Positions 7,834 through 16,172 of a stretch of 38,601 nucleotides of DNA are shown here, piece by piece. Position 1 is the stretch's first letter. The number at the start of each line of letters is the position of its first letter. This stretch comes from Phytoplasma sp041276565 (GTDB lineage Bacteria; Bacillota_I; Bacilli_A; Acholeplasmatales; Acholeplasmataceae). Below the pieces are notes generated by a model that was not told where the DNA came from, searched no databases, and worked only from the letters and a program-made list of their open reading frames with translations. The stretch covers positions 1-38,601 of the forward strand of contig NZ_JBGGGR010000034.1 in NCBI RefSeq assembly GCF_041276565.1. The letters are read 5' to 3'. The position numbers and the translations under genes were made by a program.

Positions 7834-8883
7834 TTAAAAGTTTTCATCAACAATTTGTTTCCCTAACTCAGTTAAAACAAAATTATTTTTCTTATTTTTT
7901 TCAACATAACCATTTTCTATAATTTTATTACAAATTTTTTGAGAATATTTAGTTGGCCACTTTAAATCCTTGGCTATTTCTTCAATAAAATAAATTGGTT
8001 TTTCTAGTAAATCAAATTTTTGTTTTTTCGAATAATTGACAATAATTTTAACTAAAATTCCGTTCACAGGATTGAAATATAAAACTAATAAAAATATCAC
8101 TAAAATAACAATAGCGATCATACCAGAAATCGGAGCATCAAAAATAATAGCTAAATAATAACCACAACTAGAACTGATAAAAGAAAACCATAAAGACAAT
8201 AAAAAACCATGAAATAAATTTTTTGTTAACAATAAAGCGGTAGTTGCTGGTCCGATAAAACAAGCAATCGTCATCACAGAACCTACTACATCAAAAGAAA
8301 CAACAGCCGTAATCGAAACTAAACTCATTAATAAATAATTAATCAGAGTAATTGAAAAGCCTAAAATAGTGGCTAACGCTGGATCGAAAATAAATATTTT
8401 TAATTCTTTATAAAAAACTAAAACAAATAAAATATTTATTATTAAAATCGGTAATATTCTCTTTAATTTATCAAAAGTAACTAACTCAATGTTACCAGTA
8501 AAAACTGCGTCATTATCAATATGTACATCTCTAGTAAATGTACTAATCAAAATAATCGCAATAGCAAAAAAAGTAGTAAAAACTATACCAATAGCAGAAT
8601 CTTTATTAATTTGTTTATGTTTTTGAAGAAATTGAATACAATAAAAAGTCAATAAACCAATTAAAACTGCTCCTATCATCAATAAAGGATCATCTAATTT
8701 TTTGACAACTAAAAAACCTAAAACAATACCTAATAACACGCTATGACTAATAGCGTCTATTACCATAGATAATTTTTTCAAAATCAAAAAAATACCTAAA
8801 GCAGATAAACATAACGAAGTCAATACAACTACGAAAAAAACATCTAATTCAAAACCTTGAGAAATTTTTTCTATAAAGTTCAT
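7834..8883 (-). CDS. Metal (Zn/Mn) ABC transporter permease with winged-helix-like tail
   Basis: 349 residues of the ABC-3 (TroCD/ZnuB/MntB) family: about eight to nine membrane helices over residues 15-280. The stretch IFIFDPALATILGFS has the conserved F-D-P-x-x-A cytoplasmic-loop motif that contacts the ATPase. It forms half of the channel that takes up Zn2+ or Mn2+. Its ATG overlaps the stop of the preceding permease by four bases (ATGA). Residues ~285-349 form a soluble tail with a winged-helix-like rhythm ending VLTELGKQIVDENF, similar to the HTH half of DtxR-type metal regulators. Such fusions are known in this family; regulation here is inference. It is the last gene of the four-gene operon. 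Confidence 0.9.
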   Translation of the reverse strand: MNFIEKISQGFELDVFFVVVLTSLCLSALGIFLILKKLSMVIDAISHSVLLGIVLGFLVVKKLDDPLLMIGAVLIGLLTFYCIQFLQKHKQINKDSAIGIVFTTFFAIAIILISTFTRDVHIDNDAVFTGNIELVTFDKLKRILPILIINILFVLVFYKELKIFIFDPALATILGFSITLINYLLMSLVSITAVVSFDVVGSVMTIACFIGPATTALLLTKNLFHGFLLSLWFSFISSSCGYYLAIIFDAPISGMIAIVILVIFLLVLYFNPVNGILVKIIVNYSKKQKFDLLEKPIYFIEEIAKDLKWPTKYSQKICNKIIENGYVEKNKKNNFVLTELGKQIVDENF

Positions 8884-9986
8884 ATTAACATACCATCAAT
8901 TAGTTTTTCTACTAATTCTTTACCTTTTTGAGTAATTTGGGGTTTTTTATTTTCTAAAATAATATATTTTTCTGATAATAAAAACATATCGAATTCATAA
9001 GATTCGGAAGTATCTTTATTGTGATACAAATGTATTAGTTGTTTATATTTTTTAATTTGATTTTTGTATTTTTTGATTTGTATATTTTTTTTAACAAAAC
9101 CATGTTTTGAACCGAAAAACAAGGAAAAAAGACAAAAAATCGATGCGATAACAATAATGATTGGTCCTGTAGGTAAATTATGTAATTGTAATTTTTCACT
9201 AGCTAAATTATTAACAATAATTCCGATAAAAGTAGATAAAAAAATTACAATAGAAGCGATTAAAACATTCTTGGATAATTTATCACTCCATTGACGTGCG
9301 ATCACACCAGGAATAATTAAAAAGGCACTAGTTAAAATAATTCCTGTAATTTTTAAACTTACTACAATAACAAAAATTAAAAGAGTATTTAAAATAAAAG
9401 TTAACCATTTAGTATTAAAACCCATACTTTTAGTAAATTCTGGATCGAAAATAAAAATTTTCAATTCTTTCCACAATAAAAAAATAATCAAAATTGTAAT
9501 TATAGCAACAAATAAAACTGTAATAACGTCAATACGTTTCATTAAAGCTATTTGTCCTAAAATAAATTTATCTAAAACAGCGATTTGATTATCTTCTATA
9601 TGTCTTTGAGCTACAGAAATCATAACATTCCCTAATCCGAAAAAAGAAGCTAAAATTAAAGATAAAATCGTATCTATTTTGATTTTAGAATATTTTTTAA
9701 TCATGTCGACTAAAAATAAAGCAATAAAAGAAGATATTAAAGAACCGAACCATAAAATAACAAAAAAACGTAAATCAATATTTTTGATTTTGAGCCATTC
9801 GTTTTGTTCTAAAAGATGTAAAATAACATATAATAAAGTAATTCCTGGTAAGACTGTATGAGAAGCCATATCTCCTACTAAAGATTGTTTTTTTAAAATA
9901 ATGAAAACTCCTAAAATACCAGCAGCTATACCTAAAAAAGAAGCTCCCATTAAAACTTGCATATTAGTATGATCAAATAAATTCAA
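8880..9986 (-). CDS. Metal (Zn/Mn) ABC transporter permease, first of the pair
   Basis: 368 residues, ABC-3 family, about eight membrane helices up to residue ~290. The motif IFIFDPEFTKSMGF matches the ATPase-contact loop of its partner permease. Translation most likely starts at TTG 9986, with GAAAGGGG about 11 bases upstream; the next ATG would remove part of the first segment. A Lys/Tyr-rich linker and a tail of ~60 residues ending ITQKGKELVEKLIDGMLI follow, a second and more divergent winged-helix-like extension. Together with 7834-8883 it would form a heterodimeric permease. It follows the ATPase gene by 41 bases. Confidence 0.88.
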   Translation of the reverse strand: MNLFDHTNMQVLMGASFLGIAAGILGVFIILKKQSLVGDMASHTVLPGITLLYVILHLLEQNEWLKIKNIDLRFFVILWFGSLISSFIALFLVDMIKKYSKIKIDTILSLILASFFGLGNVMISVAQRHIEDNQIAVLDKFILGQIALMKRIDVITVLFVAIITILIIFLLWKELKIFIFDPEFTKSMGFNTKWLTFILNTLLIFVIVVSLKITGIILTSAFLIIPGVIARQWSDKLSKNVLIASIVIFLSTFIGIIVNNLASEKLQLHNLPTGPIIIVIASIFCLFSLFFGSKHGFVKKNIQIKKYKNQIKKYKQLIHLYHNKDTSESYEFDMFLLSEKYIILENKKPQITQKGKELVEKLIDGMLI

Positions 9987-10027
9987 AATATCTTGAACCC
10001 CTTTCGATTTGTCTTTTGTTAAATATA

Positions 10028-10765
10028 TTATTTATCTAAATTGATATTTTTTAGTGATTTATCAAGGTAAGTTTTTTGAATATTTTCCTTGTTGAAAACT
10101 TCTTTCACTGAACCACTAGCTATTTTTTTAATATTTAATAAAATCACTTGATCAAAATAATCTGATACAGTTTCTAAATCATGATGAACTACTAAAATAG
10201 TTTTATTTTGTTTTTGTAAATCTTTTAAAATTTCAATAATTTTTTTTTCAGTTTGGATATCGATTCCTTGAAAAGGTTCATCCATTAAATAAATTTCTCC
10301 CTCTTGAGCGAGTGCACGTGCTAAAAAAATTCTTTGTTGTTGTCCACCTGATAATTCAGATATCTGACGATTTTTAAAATCGATCATTCCAACTTTGTCT
10401 AAAGATTCTAAAGCTATTTTTTTATCTTCTAAAGTTGGTCTACGGAACCATCCTAATTTACCATAACGGCCCATTAAAACGACATCTAAAACAGTGGTAG
10501 GAAAATCCCAATCAACTGAATTTCTTTGAGGAACATAAGCGATTTTTTTTCTCATTTGATCGTAAGTTTGGTCGTAAAATAAAACTTCCCCTGAAACTTT
10601 TTTAATTAATTGAAGCATAGTTTTAATTAAAGTAGATTTTCCAGCTCCATTAGGTCCAATGATAGCACATAACGAACCTTGTTCAATATCTAAATCGATA
10701 TCCCATAAAACAGGTTTTAAATTATAAGAAACAGTTAATTCTCTAATAGTAATTTTTTTAATCAT
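10028..10765 (-). CDS. Metal (Zn/Mn) ABC transporter ATP-binding protein
   Basis: 245 residues with a complete ABC ATPase: Walker A GPNGAGKST (37-45), Q-loop at VPQRN (~79), signature LSGGQQQR (138-145), Walker B IYLMDEP (158-164) and the switch histidine in VVHHD (~193-196). The sequence after the Q-loop (VDWDFPTTVLDVVLMGR) is characteristic of the Zn/Mn/Fe uptake subfamily (TroB/ZnuC/MntB type). It powers import through the two downstream permeases. AAAGGAG lies about nine bases before the ATG at 10765, one of the better ribosome sites in the window; 116 bases separate it from the binding-protein gene. Confidence 0.93.
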   Translation of the reverse strand: MIKKITIRELTVSYNLKPVLWDIDLDIEQGSLCAIIGPNGAGKSTLIKTMLQLIKKVSGEVLFYDQTYDQMRKKIAYVPQRNSVDWDFPTTVLDVVLMGRYGKLGWFRRPTLEDKKIALESLDKVGMIDFKNRQISELSGGQQQRIFLARALAQEGEIYLMDEPFQGIDIQTEKKIIEILKDLQKQNKTILVVHHDLETVSDYFDQVILLNIKKIASGSVKEVFNKENIQKTYLDKSLKNINLDK

Positions 10766-10881
10766 TTTTTAAAGCTCCTTTGTTGGTTATAGCGTAATTT
10801 GATTTTTCAAAATGTATTCGAAAAATATTTATCAAATAATTGAAATGTGAAAAATTTTTATTTTTTATAAAAAAAGTTATA

Positions 10882-12006
10882 TTAATTTTTTAATTTTTCT
10901 GTAATTAAGTTAATATTATGTAAAACAGCTCCAATATAAGTGGATTCTTTATATTTTCCTGAATATTTATTTAGATCGTTAGATTTTTTTGTGAAATCAA
11001 TAATATATTCGCTCTCGTCTTCTTCTTTACCTAAAGAATCAGAATATAATTCGCCATCATTATTTTTAATAACTTTAATTTCATAACCTAAACTTTGAGA
11101 TTGAGATTGTAAAGCGTCTAAAGCATCTTTAGGCATCGAAGTTTCAGTAAACATAGCTTTTATGTTTTTCTCTTGTAATATTTTAGCTATACGTTTGATA
11201 TTAGCTGTTCCAGCTTCTGTTTGAGTAGAAATACCTTGAATAGATTCTATATCGAAACCATATTTTTGAGCGAAATAAGCAAAAGCGTCATGAACTGTAA
11301 CCAATGTTGGTTTAACTTTTAGAGTGTTTTTAAGATCATTTGATTTATATTCAATATATTCATTTAATTCAACTAACTTTTTAGAATAAATATTATAATT
11401 TTTTTGTATTGTTTTTTTGTTTTCTTCTTTTTGTGGTTCACCTTCGGAAGGCAATTTTTCATGTAAATGTTCACTAAAATATTTAGCTACTTTTTTCCAT
11501 AATTCCACATCGAACCAAAAATGAGGGTCTTCAGCGCCTTCATCATTTTTGCGCACAACTTTATCATGAATTAATATGTATTCTGCTTTTAAAAAGTTTT
11601 TTTTTGATAATTTTTCCAAAGATTCTGGCATTTTAGCTTCTAAATGTAATCCGCTAAAAATGACTAAATCTGCTTCTTTGATTTTTTTACGATCAGACAA
11701 TACAATACGATAATTATGAGGGTCTACACCTACTCCCATTAAAGATTCAAATTGTATATCTCCAATTTTTTGATATTCTCCAGAAGAAGGTTCGTCTTTA
11801 TCGACGTCCCCTAATAAATGCTTAACTAAATCTTTTAACATAGTAGTAGTCGTAACTATTTTAATTTTTGCATTATTCTTTTTTATTTCTTTATCGTTAT
11901 TAATAATAACTAAAATAGGTATAATAGAGACTAAAAAAGTAATAATTATAATGAAAAACCAAAAAAATAATTTCAAATAAGGTTTATTTTTTGTCCATTT
12001 TGACAT
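10882..12006 (-). CDS. Zinc/manganese-binding protein of the ABC transporter (TroA/ZnuA family)
   Basis: 374 residues. One N-terminal membrane helix (about 11-34) without a lipobox Cys suggests an uncleaved anchor rather than a lipoprotein. The cluster A-I fold is recognisable through TTTMLKDLVKHLLGD and the metal ligands: His in VGVDPHNYRI, His in EDPHFWFD, His in VTVHDAFAYF and Asp in LYSDSLGKEE. The third ligand is His, as in TroA and ZnuA, not the Glu of PsaA-type Mn proteins, so zinc (or both metals) is the likelier cargo. The short acidic loop EDPHFWFDVE lacks the long His-rich segment of ZnuA. First gene of the operon; a TATAAT lies about 84 bases upstream. Confidence 0.9.
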   Translation of the reverse strand: MSKWTKNKPYLKLFFWFFIIIITFLVSIIPILVIINNDKEIKKNNAKIKIVTTTTMLKDLVKHLLGDVDKDEPSSGEYQKIGDIQFESLMGVGVDPHNYRIVLSDRKKIKEADLVIFSGLHLEAKMPESLEKLSKKNFLKAEYILIHDKVVRKNDEGAEDPHFWFDVELWKKVAKYFSEHLHEKLPSEGEPQKEENKKTIQKNYNIYSKKLVELNEYIEYKSNDLKNTLKVKPTLVTVHDAFAYFAQKYGFDIESIQGISTQTEAGTANIKRIAKILQEKNIKAMFTETSMPKDALDALQSQSQSLGYEIKVIKNNDGELYSDSLGKEEDESEYIIDFTKKSNDLNKYSGKYKESTYIGAVLHNINLITEKLKN

Positions 12007-12089
12007 AAATTTTTACACAACTCACCCATGAATTAGATTCTTTAAATAAAAAAGTAAAAATAGAATTTAAATTTAATAAGTTTTTATTT

Positions 12090-12118
12090 ATTATAACACA
12101 AAATTATTTTTTGAATAA
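12090..12118 (-). promoter_or_regulatory. Predicted sigma-A promoter of the metal ABC operon
   Basis: On the minus strand TTATTC (12118-12113), a 17-base spacer and TATAAT (12095-12090). The spacer ends TTTTGTGT immediately before the -10, as does the promoter at 28546-28574. The long leader (~80 bases) before the ATG at 12006 holds no obvious operator. Confidence 0.5.
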
Positions 12119-12238
12119 ATTGAAATACAAATTATCCAAAAAATAAATAATATTAAATTTCGATGAAGGATTAATAAAAAAAGTTATAATTTAAAATGTA
12201 CAACAAAAATCTTTAATTAGATAGGAAACTTAAAAAAT

Positions 12239-12556
12239 ATAGACAAAATAATTAAATTATTAATTGCGATTGTTTCAATTATAATTTTTTTGAAACTTTT
12301 GAAAATAACAGTTAAAGTAATAATAGCGATTGTTATTGTTGGGATTTTTATTTTAGGTGGAGTTCAATTAATAAAAAAAACAAATGATGTAATTCCGATA
12401 GAAGAAACAAAAGAAACACCAAAAAATAATAATTTGCCAAATTTAAAAAATAAATCCGCCTCGAAAAAAGATAAAAATATAAATTTATCTAAAAATCAAT
12501 TTTACAAAAATAAAAGAAAAAAAATAATAAAAGATATTAGAAATTCAAATTTATAA
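12239..12556 (+). CDS. Small membrane-anchored protein with altered start codon, unknown function
   Basis: From TTG at 12290 it has 88 codons: an Ile/Val-rich membrane helix (VKVIIAIVIVGIFILGGVQL) and a Lys/Asn-rich tail. No ribosome site precedes that TTG. The frame stays open upstream to 12239, where ATA-GAC-AAA-ATA follows AGGAAA (12223-12228) at about ten bases. This suggests the original start was ATG, now ATA, and that the intact protein is ~106 residues with a second hydrophobic stretch (IIKLLIAIVSIIIF). It is therefore either translated from TTG/ATA or silenced. Similar in style to the protein at 6448-6723. No family recognised. Confidence 0.5.
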   Translation: MDKIIKLLIAIVSIIIFLKLLKITVKVIIAIVIVGIFILGGVQLIKKTNDVIPIEETKETPKNNNLPNLKNKSASKKDKNINLSKNQFYKNKRKKIIKDIRNSNL

Positions 12557-12607
12557 ATAAAAAAAATAAATAAATTGAAACATACATAAATTTCAAGAAA
12601 AAAACAA

Positions 12608-12644
12608 AAAAAAGAGAAAGTGTTTTCCTCTTCCTCTTTTTTTT
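12608..12644. terminator. Bidirectional terminator
   Basis: Arms 12608-12620 and 12630-12642 (aaaaaagagaaag / cttcctctttttt, one mismatch) with T tracts on both strands. It lies between the convergent small membrane gene and the methyltransferase gene. Confidence 0.7.
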
Positions 12645-12709
12645 ATGGAAATATATATAAAAATTTAAAATTTATTAAAAATAAAAATTTTAAGATTTTA
12701 TTCAAAATA

Positions 12710-13423
12710 TTAATTCAAAATATACATTAAAATACTGCCTGCTGCGTTTACATTCAAGCTTTCGACAAGATCAGTCTGAATACAAAGAAAATAATCAGAT
12801 TTGTTTTGAACTAAAGGAGAAATACCAGTGCCTTCGTTCCCTAATACTAAAATTTTCTTTCTTTGTTTTGCTAATGCAGAAGCTTCATTTAATTCTATAT
12901 TTTTTTCATGTGATAAAGCACTAAAAATTAAATAATCGTTTTTTTTAGCAGTAGTCAAAAATTCTTCTATATTTCCTCTTTTTAAAAATAAAGAAAATAA
13001 AGCTCCTTGACTACTTTGAATAGTTTTTTCGTTATAAAAATCTGCTGATTTCAAACTACTAAAAACATGTTTAAAACCAAAAGCGCAAGCACTTCTTAAT
13101 AAAGCTCCCATGTTACTAGGATCTTGAACATCATCTAAAACTAAAATTTTATCACTTTTTAAAGGTTCTGAAACTTTTTTACAAAGTGCACATCTGTTAT
13201 AAATAATTTTATTAGAATTTAATTCTTTCATCAAATTCGGAGATATCAAAGTACCTTCTTTATCGGAGGAAATAGTATACAATTCTAGGACAACTCCTTT
13301 TTTAAGAGCTTCCTCAATTAAATGCTCGCCAAAAATTAAAAATTCTTGATAAAAATCACGATATTTTTTCAAAGAGAGTTTTTTTAATTTTTTAAAATGA
13401 AAATTATTTTTAGAAAAGAACAA
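12710..13423 (-). CDS. SpoU/TrmH-family RNA 2'-O-ribose methyltransferase (RlmB-like)
   Basis: 237 residues. The N-terminal ~80 form a short RNA-binding substrate domain (GEHLIEEAL). The SPOUT catalytic domain shows the three family motifs: motif 1 DDVQDPSNMGALLRSACAFG, motif 2 ILVLGNEGTGIS, and motif 3 ESLNVNAAGSILMYIL. These build the knotted S-adenosylmethionine site. The best guess is methylation of 23S rRNA (RlmB/TrmH group 3), but tRNA is possible. Translation probably starts at TTG 13423, since AGGAAA lies nine bases upstream and no ATG fits. It follows the YitT-like gene by 35 bases and is probably cotranscribed with it. Confidence 0.88.
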   Translation of the reverse strand: MFFSKNNFHFKKLKKLSLKKYRDFYQEFLIFGEHLIEEALKKGVVLELYTISSDKEGTLISPNLMKELNSNKIIYNRCALCKKVSEPLKSDKILVLDDVQDPSNMGALLRSACAFGFKHVFSSLKSADFYNEKTIQSSQGALFSLFLKRGNIEEFLTTAKKNDYLIFSALSHEKNIELNEASALAKQRKKILVLGNEGTGISPLVQNKSDYFLCIQTDLVESLNVNAAGSILMYILN

Positions 13424-13458
13424 TTTATTTTGTTTCCTTAATTTTTTTATAAATATTA

Positions 13459-14259
13459 TTATTTAGCAGTCAATCCATTAATAAATAAAACAATAGTTGT
13501 GAAAACAAAAATTGAAAAAATATATTTAATTAGCAATTTTTTCTTAAATCTATTCTTTTTATTTTTTGCTCTATAAAAATCAATACCAAAAGAAAGCAAT
13601 ATAGTAGTTCCGTCGATATACAAAAAAAAACTTGATAAGGAGAATTTATATTTATCAGAAAAATATCGAAAAAGAACATCCGTACCTCCTGTATTTAAAC
13701 CGTTTTTTAATATATTACCAGAACTAATACCTACAATTAATCCTGTCAGCAATGAAGACAAAAATAATCTATAAAAAAATTTCTTTTTAATACATTTAGG
13801 GAAGCGTTCAATAAATAATTTTTTTTCAACTTTGAAAAAATTTAATATTTTCAAAAACAAAGATAAAAAAACAGTAAATATTATCGCAGAAAAAAAAGTC
13901 TTTCCGTCCATTAATTGAAATAACCACATAAAAAAAGCGAATAATATAATTATGATTCTTGCAACAACAATACTATTATCTTGACTAAAAAAATAATTTT
14001 GTTTTTTAGCTTTTTTGTCATAAAAAAAAACTTTATCTAAAAAGAGTAAATTTCCCTCTAACCCTCCTAAAACAAATTTTTCATTTAAAATAAAAAAATA
14101 AATACCATTAACTAATAGAAAAATATAAAAAACACTTTGTAAATGTTTTATAATTGGCGATTCTGAAAAAAATGGTAACAAACCAAAAGCTAATACAAAA
14201 TAAAAAACAAAAGATATAAATGACCAAAAAATAACTTTATTTTTAATATTTTTTTGCAT
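13459..14259 (-). CDS. YitT-like (DUF161) multi-pass membrane protein
   Basis: 266 residues, about six membrane helices. The glycine-rich stretch ISSGNILKNGLNTGGTDVLF matches the hallmark GxxxxxGxSTGGTD loop of the YitT/DUF161 family; function unknown, possibly transport. The soluble DUF2179 domain of longer YitT proteins is absent. A very good ribosome site, AAAGGAGAGG, precedes the ATG at 14259 by seven bases. Upstream is a long AT-rich intergenic stretch shared with the rightward pdh operon. Confidence 0.65.
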   Translation of the reverse strand: MQKNIKNKVIFWSFISFVFYFVLAFGLLPFFSESPIIKHLQSVFYIFLLVNGIYFFILNEKFVLGGLEGNLLFLDKVFFYDKKAKKQNYFFSQDNSIVVARIIIILFAFFMWLFQLMDGKTFFSAIIFTVFLSLFLKILNFFKVEKKLFIERFPKCIKKKFFYRLFLSSLLTGLIVGISSGNILKNGLNTGGTDVLFRYFSDKYKFSLSSFFLYIDGTTILLSFGIDFYRAKNKKNRFKKKLLIKYIFSIFVFTTIVLFINGLTAK

Positions 14260-15047
14260 ATAATAACCTCTCCTTTCTTTTATATTTTCTTAAAAAAAGT
14301 TTCGGAACCAAACATTCATAACATAACAATAAGCATTTTTGTATTATATTTCATAATAAAACAATCAGAAACTTGAATAATTTATATAAAAAAATAATTT
14401 TTCAAATAAATAATATAAAAAAGTATTCAATCTTTAAAAAAAGATTTCATAAAAATAAAATCTAATAAATTATTATCCTATTATATCATAAAAAACCATT
14501 TTTACAAAAGAATTTAAAAATCATCTTTGAATAATACTCATAAAAACAACAATTAAAGAATATAATAAATATAAATAATAATCCATTTTTAAAATGCAAA
14601 AAATGTAATTTCAAAAATAAAAAACCGTTTTTATTTTTTTATTTTCAATTATAAAAAAAAGAAAATATTTAATTATTGTCTTTTTTTATAATTGAAAATT
14701 TTTTAAAATAAATGAATTTATGTAAATTATTTTATTTTAATTTTTTAAAAATAATTTATAATTAATAAAGGTTAGACTTTTATTTGAAAAAATATTAAAA
14801 AATATTTTATTTTAGAAATGATTACATTTATGTTTTTATATTATTGTTTATTATAATTTATTAGTTAAAATATATTAGTTAAAAAAAGTTAATAGTTTAA
14901 CAAAGAAATTATAATTTAATGAAAAAATAATAAAATTGATGAAATAAAAAGATTAATAATTTTTATAATTTATTTTTGTATTAATAAAAAAAATTAAAAA
15001 TTTACAAAAATACTTTTTATAAGAAAAAACGAAAAAAGGAATTAATT
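14260..15047. other. 788-base divergent intergenic region with hairpin
   Basis: No gene. It separates the leftward yitT-like gene from the rightward pdh operon, so both promoters must lie here; several TATAAT-like boxes occur (for example 14964-14969) but none with a convincing -35. The clearest structure is an inverted repeat, ttttcaattataaaaaaaag (14642-14661) against cttttttataattgaaaa (14681-14698), about 350 bases before pdhA. It could end a transcript or attenuate the operon. Confidence 0.5.
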
Positions 15048-16172
15048 TTGGTTGTGGAAATATTCGATATATATAATCCCTTAAATAAAAAAAAATTACA
15101 AATTTTAGATTTAGAAGGTCAAGTTATTAATTCAGAACTAGAACCTAAAATATCCAACGATAAATTATTAAAAATGTATAAAACAATGGTTTTAGCTCGT
15201 GTCGCTGATATCAAAGCGGTTCAATTTCAACGTCAAGGTAGAATGCTTTCTTATGTTGTCAACGAAGGTCATGAAGGCGGACAAATAGGTATCGCTTCTG
15301 CTTTAGAAGAAAAAGATTGGATTTCACCTTATTTCCGTGATATGGGTTTATATTTATATCGTGGTATTCCTTTAGAAAATGTTTATCTTTATTGGTACGG
15401 TAACGAAAAAGGTTCTAAATTAGACCCTAAAAAACGTATTTTGCCTGTCAATATTATAATAGGTTCAGGGATTAATATAGGTGCTGGTTTAGCTGTTTCA
15501 AGTAAACTTCAAAACAAAGATGAAGTGACTTTAGCTACTATTGGTGACGGTGGAACAGCTCACGAAGAATTTTATGCAGGTTTAAATTTTGCTTCTGTAT
15601 ACAAAGCTCCTTTTGTAGTAGCTATTCAAAATAATCAATATGCTATTTCAACTCCTAGAAAAACTGCTTCCAATTCTGAAACTTTAGCTCAAAAATGTTA
15701 TGCTTTTGGGATTCCGGGTATTCAAGTAGATGGGAACGATGTTTTAGCTGTACATGTAGCTGTCAAAGAGTTTGTTGAAAGATCTCGTCAAAAAAAAGGT
15801 CCTGGTTTAATAGAAATTGTAACTTATCGTATGGGCCCTCATACAACTAATGACAATACTACTTTATATCGTTCGAAAGCAGAAGAAGAAGAATGGAGAC
15901 AAAAAGATCCTATTGTTCGTTTTCAAAAATATTTATTAAACAAAAATATTTTGACTCAGGAAATAATATCTGAAATAGATAAAGACGCTGAAGAACATGT
16001 TGTTCAAACACATGAAAGAATTCTTACTTATGGTAATGAAGTAGAACCGATTGAAGTTTTTGAACATACTTACAACGAAATGACTCCTCAATTAAAAGAA
16101 CAATATTCTGAATATGAATCTTTTTTTAAAAAATTCAAAGAAAGAAAACTAATTAAAAATGAATTCAAATAA
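15048..16172 (+). CDS. pdhA: Pyruvate dehydrogenase E1 component, alpha subunit
   Basis: 374 residues. The thiamine-pyrophosphate motif is intact: GDG at 167-169, then 26 residues, then NN at 195-196 (IGDGGTAHEEF ... VVAIQNNQYAIS). The segment RMGPHTTNDNTTLYR matches the phosphorylation-loop region of E1-alpha. With PdhB it decarboxylates pyruvate and reductively acetylates the lipoyl group of E2. Translation starts at TTG 15048 (AAAAAAGGA eight bases upstream) or the GTG at 15054. It overlaps pdhB by 14 bases. In phytoplasmas PDH feeds acetyl-CoA to acetate-forming substrate-level ATP synthesis. Confidence 0.96.
   Translation: MVVEIFDIYNPLNKKKLQILDLEGQVINSELEPKISNDKLLKMYKTMVLARVADIKAVQFQRQGRMLSYVVNEGHEGGQIGIASALEEKDWISPYFRDMGLYLYRGIPLENVYLYWYGNEKGSKLDPKKRILPVNIIIGSGINIGAGLAVSSKLQNKDEVTLATIGDGGTAHEEFYAGLNFASVYKAPFVVAIQNNQYAISTPRKTASNSETLAQKCYAFGIPGIQVDGNDVLAVHVAVKEFVERSRQKKGPGLIEIVTYRMGPHTTNDNTTLYRSKAEEEEWRQKDPIVRFQKYLLNKNILTQEIISEIDKDAEEHVVQTHERILTYGNEVEPIEVFEHTYNEMTPQLKEQYSEYESFFKKFKERKLIKNEFK

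Noticed and set aside
9064..9861. + strand frames within the permease genes
   Set aside because: Antisense shadows of clearly conserved transporter genes.
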